From NCBI GenBank assembly GCA_027924585.1, contig BSBM01000199.1:11605001-11669000 (forward strand): a stretch of DNA of 64,000 nucleotides, given 5' to 3'. Under the pieces are notes generated by a model that searched no databases, was not told the origin of the DNA, and worked only from the letters and a program-made list of their open reading frames with translations. Positions 57,501 through 64,000 of the stretch are shown here, one piece after another (position 1 is the stretch's first letter; each line of letters opens with the position of its first letter). A program made the position numbers and the translations under genes. The stretch comes from Larix kaempferi (lineage: Eukaryota; Streptophyta; Pinopsida; Pinales; Pinaceae).

Positions 57501-59139
57501 TCTTTTGTAATTCCAGAATTAACTTTAGGTTGTGACTGATTTATGCCGTTGTTATTTTTTATATCTCCTTTTCTGTCCTCACCTTGGGAAATATCATGCT
57601 TTGGTCCTCAACTGGTCCTTTGTTCCTAGTAGCATAATTTATGGATGATACTTGAATTTCTTCCACCTTTTCTTCTTTATTTAATTCCAAAGTTGCTGGC
57701 CAACCCCATAATACCATTGTAGTTTCTTTGTTTTGATATTCTTGTTCATTAGATTGATCTTCTTCTTGTCCTTCCTAGTCTATCAATTGAGTATCCACTA
57801 ATTGGTTCATTACCAGGGTCATTGAGTTAATCCACTATGGACAAATTTTTTCAGAATGATGTTCTTGATGAAATGTACAAAAATGATCCATACCAACCTC
57901 ATTAAAATTTAAAACAGAAGAATTATTCAATGATGGTTGTGGTTGTGCATTTTCTTCCCTTTTCTTATAGAAAGATTTAAATGGTTTTCTTGAAGAACTA
58001 GCACCCTTTTCTTTCTCCAGATCTACTATCTTATTGGACAACTTTTGGACCATTTTAACCACATTCTCTAATTCATTCGAAGACTCTTCTATGGGTCTGG
58101 TTAAAATTAAAGGTTTCTTGTTTTCTGTTGGTTTTAATTCCAAATCCATCGTGTGTTTCATGATACTGTCAAGGTCTTCCTCTACTTTCTTTTCTTCATA
58201 ATTTTATATTAAAGTGGTTTTAATGGCTTTTTTAACAAACATGGATATGGGTGGAAGAAGTGTTGTAGTGTAATATTCTACCAATGATTCTTCAACAGGT
58301 TTAGTTGAAGCACTGAAACTATTCAAGATTGTAGTAAAACTTTGGTTGAATTCCTATACCTTTTCTTTCTTTTCCATCCTCATAGACAATAATTCCTTCA
58401 TGAGTGTAGCAATAGTCTTTTGGTTACCAAACTTGTTCAAAAAACGCTTTTCAAAACTATCCCAATCTGCTATAGAATTGGCCTGTAGACTAAAGTACCT
58501 TGATGAAGCTCTAGGATCAAAAGTATAAGGAAAAATTCTGCATACTACATCTTCATGTTCAACATTTAATAGATTCAAATCCAAGTAAAATCTTTTTAGA
58601 TGATCTTATGCAAAGATACCTTTATGAGGGTCAAACATGGGTATCACTCTTTCTGGATGCTTAGGTAAATTGTGTAATGGAGCGGCCAGGTTGAGTGGCC
58701 GTCTGGCTCTCCATGTAAGTGGTTGGTTGACATTGTGAGCCATAATGTGTCTTGGAGAATGCAGTGGTGTTTGAGCCTGGGGTTCAGGAGATTCTTGCCT
58801 CGATGAATTAATGGGATCTGGTATATCTTGTAACGATAAATTGACTAATTCTTCCAATGACTCCACAAGGACATAATCCCTAGTTTGAATCACTTGTCTT
58901 CTAGGAGCTTTCCTTATGGGTAATATAGGTGCTACAGTTAATCCACCGAGTTTCCTCACATAAGATCTTATATGTCTCCTGAAGTTATCTACCTCTGTGT
59001 GAGGAACATCATATAAACATTTAGTATTATTAGTTTTAGAATCCAAATTAGTCTCAGAAATCAATTCTTTTGGTTGGGTTTTTTCAAATGAAGATCCAGA
59101 GAAATTCCCTCATGGAAATGAAATTCCTCTGCTAGCCAT
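57501..59139 (-). pseudogene. Element D Gag
   Basis: The probable start is at 59139 (MASRG), just after the primer site. Core motifs match B: LHNLPKHPERVIPMFDPHKG, VCRIFPYTFDPRASSRYFSL, SFEKRFLNKFGNQKTIATLMKELLSMRM (cited in part), SNKIVDLEKEKGASSSRKPF. The atypical zinc motif CTFHQEHHSEKIC (CX2HX3HX4C-like) is complete near 57840. Several in-frame stops; the frame changes between 57835 and 57490. Confidence 0.8.
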
Positions 59140-59150
59140 GCACTGGCGGC

Positions 59151-59167
59151 CCTCCTTCTAGCACCAA
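59151..59167 (-). other. Primer binding site of element D
   Basis: The minus strand reads TGGTGCTAGAAGGAGGG, the same 17 bases as at 10900-10916 in B, four bases inside the LTR end. Confidence 0.7.
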
Positions 59168-59921
59168 AATTGTTGATTCCTAGAAAATCCCAGCATCGAT
59201 AGTAGGTATTCTCCCTAGTAAATGATCCCAATTAGATCACTCACTGTTTGGTATGGAGAATCCGTCCGGTTAACGGTCCAGCTACCATATGTGTGTTTGT
59301 TTAGTTTTTTTACCGATTGTGGTTGGGCCCATCGTTTATGTAATTTTAGGTTTTCAATTATGAATATGCAAGTGCTTTAAATCTAACTAATGCATTTAAC
59401 CTTGAACTGACAGGTAGAAGCCTCACAAGTGATGTGTAGGTACTCACCTCCCATCTTACCACTTCTACCTTATCAATTCGCTAAATTCTATTCTAAACTA
59501 GCCTATCCTTGCAAGGAGAAAAATTGAAGTAAGAGTAATAAGCTGGAAATGTTCAGACAAACCCAACAGGTAGTTGTTCAGATAAAGTGTTCACATTTAT
59601 AGTAGAAAGATACCAAAGATAGCTTTGATTTAATTTAAACAAACTATTACTCCATCAACACATAAACATTTACATATAAAATGAAATTATTCATCACCAT
59701 TTGAAGTAGTTCAATAAAGTTAGAACAATCTCATAGTATGAGTTATGAATGGAAGAGGAAATAGTTCCAAATTTGGCAATCTACATATTCCACACAAAAT
59801 ATCTCCGTGCAAGCTTTTCCCAGCCAACAGGTCCTTCTCATTAGCAAAAAAATAGTTCTGTAACAAAATGTACAACTTCTATTATGCTAGCAAAAGTCCC
59901 TCTATCATTATCCCATCATTA

Positions 59922-59929
59922 TATTTATA
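59922..59929 (-). promoter_or_regulatory. TATA box of element D LTR
   Basis: The minus strand reads TATAAATA, 112 bases after the accessory gene stop and about 750 before the LTR end. AGGGACTTTTGC follows, as after the B TATA box. Confidence 0.55.
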
Positions 59930-60040
59930 TCACAATATAGTTTGTCTTCACATGACTATTCAACTACCCTTGACCTTTGGACTACCCCAATTCGTCCTTT
60001 TGTGTTTGCACGAAATTTACAATTAATTACAATTTAAAAA

Positions 60041-63000
60041 TCAATTTTTCGGTGGGACTTCCAAACTGGAAATGTAATTATCCCATAAGTCTATCTCTTC
60101 AAAGATAATATTACATTGGGAAGGTTCTAATAATTTCAGCAACACCTCATGAACGAACAATTCCTTTTCTACACTAGTCACCCCTTCTGTGGCAGCTTTG
60201 CATCTTTCTTCTAATAAGTAAGCATTGATGGAAGCCTGCCCAATGTACTGATAGAGGTCTTTTTCCTTCAACACATCTGATTTTCTGATATATTCCAGAT
60301 CTTCTTCCAACCCTTTATGCACATTGATCCTTGGGAGGTAGCTCATACATGTCTGGGTTCATGGCAAGATGGTGCTTCTCGTGAATCTGATAAATATTCT
60401 TGTATAACCCTTCACATTTTTCAATGGATTTAGGTATTTTTATATACATCCTCCTGCAAGATTTTTTGCAAAATTCAAGGAGCACTATATCCAATTTAAT
60501 TTCTTCAACCATCTTGTTAGGCAGGTGATCGGGGAAAACTACATTTCCTCCCTTCACATTTTATAATGGATTTAGGTATTTTTATATACATCCTCCTGCA
60601 AGATTTTCTGCAAAATTCAAGGAGCACTATATCCAATTTAATTTCTTCAACCATCTTGTTAGGCAGGTGATCGGGGAAAACTACATTTCCATGTCATATT
60701 CTTTTTTATTTTATTAAAAGCGTTAACAATCTTTTGTCTTATCAACAAGGATTCTGCAATAATCTCCTTCATTCTTACTATCATCTGTTTCATCTTATAG
60801 ATCTCCTCAATTAGCAATTTCTGTGAGTGACAGATCTTTTCCTGTATTTGACATGCTTGTTCATGAAAAGGAGTCATGTCCCGCCTTTGGAGTTGTGCCT
60901 ACTCAGCCGGTTTCAATAGAGACTTTTTCTCCTTAAGCAACTCATCCATATGAGATTTCAAGTCTTCTATATGTTGTTTTGTTGTTCATTATTTTCCTTC
61001 CATTTCATTTATGCGGGCATAGAAATCACTTCTTTCTCCCTCCATGATTACTAGTTGTACATTTAAAGCATCCTTTTCAGTTTTCAGATTCTGATAATCA
61101 GACAGTAATCTACTCTTTTCAACAGCTACAACATGATGTTTCCTTTTCAATTCTATCCCCTCCCCTTGTTCTTTCACTAGGTTATCTTTTAGCTTCAACA
61201 TCTTTTCTTTGTTGTGCTCAAGGTTATTTAGTAACTTATCAACATTATCTACACTAGCTTGTGCAACTGTTATGTTCATCGATGATGTGAACTTGGGGTC
61301 TTTGTGGGTGCCTTCCATGATGGTGTTTTCTTGTATTGTCACCACATCGGGTTTTGTACCCATATTCAATCTCTTCTCTGACCTCCTAGTTATTGTATTT
61401 ATTTTTGGATTGAAGATTATAGTATCTAACTTTTCTACTGAATGTTGTTTGGATGGAGTGAAAGGGGTGAGCCCGAGCTCTACAAATGGGAGGTGTCCCC
61501 CTGTAAGTGTGACTCCTGCCACTCTTGGTGGGTCTATTTCCATGTATTGGGGACTTGTGCCTACACCTTGGGCTTCTTCTCTTCCCAAAGCTTCCTTGGA
61601 CTTGTCCTCTTCCTCTTTTCCCTTTTCTTGCTCAGCTGCTTCCTTTTCCTCTCTCTCTCTCTCTTCTTGCTTCTTCTGCCCATCTTTTATCTTCCTCTTC
61701 TCTCCTTTGTTTTTCCACTTCTTCTTCTCGTAAGCTTTCTTCTTCTTCTCTTTTCTTCCTTTCTGCCTCTTCCTTTTGTTTCCTTTCTGCTTGTGCCGCC
61801 TATATTCTTTCAGCTTCTTTAGCAGTATCAGTGACATGACTAGGGCCCACGCCACTTTTTCGAACAAAACGTTTATTTAACTCAGTGATGTTGCTTGTTC
61901 TTCGATACACCTCCTCATCCTTTAGGAAGTGGTTTGTGTATTCAAAATGGATTTTGCATTCCGCACAATGTTGGGAAACCTTTTTCAAATTGTCGTTCCT
62001 TACGAAGATTCTTTCTCCAAAGTGAAAAGCCTCTAATTCTTTCATAAACGCTTCTTGTCCTTTCACCTTAGGGAATTTGTATGCTCCAATAACAAAAGGT
62101 AATGGCGGGTAAGAGGCTTTCTTATGTTCATTCAAAAAGTTTCCTACCCAATTAATAAAAACCCGCCTTACTGCCTCCTTGTGCACTACAAAATCAGTCA
62201 CATACTTAGGCATTAGAGATGGGGATTTGGTACCCCCCATACATCCTGATGTAGGTTCCTTATGGAGAAAAGTAGTAGTATCCATACTCATTTATGACTG
62301 CAATAGAATTATCGGACAGGCAGTTTGGTTCTTCATTAAAATCAACCAATGCAAAGGAATAATTAGTTCTTCACAAATGAGCTTGTAGTAGCTCGCATAT
62401 TTGTGGGCCCATGTGATCTAATAGGCCACGTAAAGGGGGGACTCATACTGATTCCAAACATATACCAATTTAGGGAATGGATGTCTGACTAGTATGAAAT
62501 CCATGAGATATGAGGACATGAAAAATTCTGCTTTATTTTGGCTAATTCCTCCTTGGGCTACAGCTATCGTTGACACCATGTTTTCTGAGATAATATTGGC
62601 CCAATTGAAAATGGTGCCATGGAAGGTTATATGATACATTAGTGGTACCCATTTAATCTTGTATATATTCCCATTTTCTCTACCGAAAACTCTGCTCAAC
62701 ATCAAAGTTATGATTCTGAACGGTTTCCTCAAGTTCTAGATGTCGTTTTATCCACTTGCTCTCTGCCTCAATTGCTTCCCTGAGATCATCATCTTCTTGG
62801 CATATTCAAAGTGGTCTATATTCACACCTCTGATCCGGTCCTCCATCATCATGACTTTGGGCGATGGTAATCTATATGCCACAGTGATGTGACTGGGTTG
62901 GAATGAAGCAAATCCTTCCCCTCTTGTATTGGAAATAATCCTTGTGCCAACATCTATGTAAGGTAGAATCCATCCGATGACTTCAGAACATGGAAAAAGC

Positions 63001-63252
63001 TCTGGTCAGGTAGCTGCTTTATGGAGACCAGATTTCTTTATATTTTGATACAACATCATCTTTGCGATGGATGCAACGGGTACATTCTGATCTCTGATGA
63101 GATGATAGTTCACCCCATTTGTATCCCGAGATGATTCCTGCCGTTGCTTTGGTGTCTTCAAATATAGTCTCCATTGGAGTGTTTGCAACAACTTCTATGT
63201 CAGAGTCTGATTGAACTATCCCGAGCTTTCGCTTTGCATCCCTTTTTTGCAT
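60041..63252 (-). pseudogene. LTR-borne accessory gene of element D
   Basis: The start MQKRDAKRKLG at 63252 stands nine bases after an acceptor-like CATTAG. Homology to the B gene runs over its length: LIRDQNVPVASIAK against MIRDQDIPDVLLEE, FRIITLMLSRVFGRENG, FHGTIFNWANIISENMVST, FYMSSYLMDFIL-like FFMSSYLMDFIL, LPFVIGAYKFP, DMTPFHEQA-like MTPFHEQACQI, and DLYQYIGQASINAYLLEE. Between them lies an extremely Lys/Glu-rich part (about 61600-61850) and a coiled coil. Frameshifts (near 63180, 61850, 60900, 60560, 60330), several stops and a 142-bp tandem duplication destroy the frame. Function unknown. Confidence 0.8.
60408..60691 (-). repeat. 142-bp tandem duplication inside the accessory gene of D
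   Basis: 60408-60549 and 60550-60691 are almost identical. As 142 is not a multiple of three, the duplication shifts the frame. Confidence 0.88.
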
Positions 63253-64000
63253 TTCTAAATCCTAATGAAAAATCAAATCAATGTGTAAGCAAGTTTTAAT
63301 TCTAAAGCAATAGAATTAAGCAGCATGTAAAAACATCCCATATCAATATTATTTTAAGGAAAACAAAGTTAGGAAATTCATTACTTCCATGTTGTTGGAT
63401 GTATGTTGGTTATGTTTCAAAATGTACACTTGGGTGCACTAGCTAATGTGTAACTGGATTTTCCCGTGGAATCCCTTAGATCTTCTAATGTACCACCAGA
63501 AAAGGTCACCAAATGACTTCAAAATTCTTTCAGAAACAAACACAGTCTTATTCACAAATCACACTCTGTTAAGAAACAATTATAACCAAGGTTTTATTTC
63601 AGCCCAATTTTATTTAGAGAAGATAAATAATGATCAAATAAGCACTGAATCTAGATTTCTTCTTTAAACAAATCGGTTGCTTCACTCTTTTAACTCGCTT
63701 GAAAAGTTCAAAGCACAAAAACTCATTCCCACCCCCCTTAGGTTTGCCCAAACAAAATTGAGCAATAGGTTGGGTGCTAAACTTGAAATTCGATTAATCT
63801 TAGTATATTTCTCGCCATCAATCGGACCTACAACAGTTATGAGTTTTGGATCTAATGTTCACTAAAAGGGTCGCGGCAAGGAAATGAAATGTGTTTGTCT
63901 TGTTGATGGTGAGGTATCAAGAGACAATGGGTAACGAAGAGAAGCGATGCCATGGATGTTTAGACACCAAGAAAATAGTCACAACAGGAAATCCCTAGAG

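Larger units (their letters stand above)
51140..64000 (-). mobile_element. Element D: older relative of B on the minus strand, cut at both ends
   Basis: The order on the minus strand is 5' LTR (from beyond 64000 to 59172), primer site, Gag, PR, archaeal-type RNase H, RT, degenerate RNase H, INT, untranslated region, start of the 3' LTR (51996 to about 51140). The internal length (7.18 kb) equals that of B (7.19 kb), and the primer site is identical. Frameshifts and stops are more frequent than in B. The 3' LTR is truncated to about 0.86 kb next to the LRR relic. Confidence 0.88.
59172..64000 (-). repeat. 5' LTR of element D (partial, gene-bearing)
   Basis: The plus-strand boundary is TGTTGATTCC at 59172. 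Inside, in minus-strand order, are the predicted intron end, accessory gene (63252-60041), TATA box and U5. The order and spacing match B. The region 63253-64000 has no gene on either strand that I can support and would be leader or intron. Confidence 0.8.

Overview
The window is plant nuclear DNA that consists almost entirely of nested Ty3/gypsy LTR retrotransposons plus short host remnants. The very long elements, heavy nesting, 1.5-6 kb LTRs, small host spacers and a degenerate LRR tail that resembles conifer TIR-NBS-LRR proteins suggest a large-genome seed plant. A gymnosperm is my best guess, as an inference. I found no intact cellular gene.

Layout. (A) A minus-strand chromovirus spans the left edge to 29269. 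Its 3' LTR ends at 925, its gag-pol relic lies at 966-4891 and 24112-24696, its iMet-type primer site is at 24824-24837, and its 5' LTR is 24840-29269. (B) A plus-strand Tat-like gypsy element of 19.2 kb (4892-24111) is inserted in the gag of A, with a 5-bp AGCCA target duplication. Its LTRs are 6.0 kb each and each carries a ~1,080-codon gene. (E) At 29270-31216 is the 3' part of an older B-like LTR, cut by A. (C) At 31600-44856 is a young plus-strand gypsy element with 1554-bp LTRs that differ at only about six sites. It has ORF1, a Gag with five zinc knuckles, PR-(Gag-like)-RT-RNH-INT, and a third long ORF before the 3' LTR. Then come AT-rich host DNA, a Ty1/copia relic (47473-48300, minus) and an LRR resistance-gene relic (49577-51139, minus). 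(D) From 51140 past the right edge is a minus-strand relative of B, again with the extra gene inside its LTR.

How the parts work together. Gag packages RNA. PR, RT, RNase H and INT process, copy and insert it. LTRs carry promoters, and the PBS and PPT prime DNA synthesis. The point of interest is the accessory gene family (globular 'plant retrotransposon ORF' domain followed by acidic coiled coils). In B, D and E it sits in U3 of the LTR, between an upstream TATA/G-box promoter with a predicted 5' intron (seen in B) and the normal LTR TATA box. In C a protein of similar architecture sits between pol and the 3' LTR. B also places an archaeal-type RNase H upstream of RT, while its gypsy-type RNase H has lost its acidic residues. 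C has a second Gag-like domain between PR and RT, and shows a striking excess of the hexamer ATCGCA/TGCGAT.

Nearly all coding regions are broken, mostly by in-frame TAG/TGA codons rather than frameshifts, so this is a fossil to recent-fossil landscape. All similarity calls come from reading motifs by eye.
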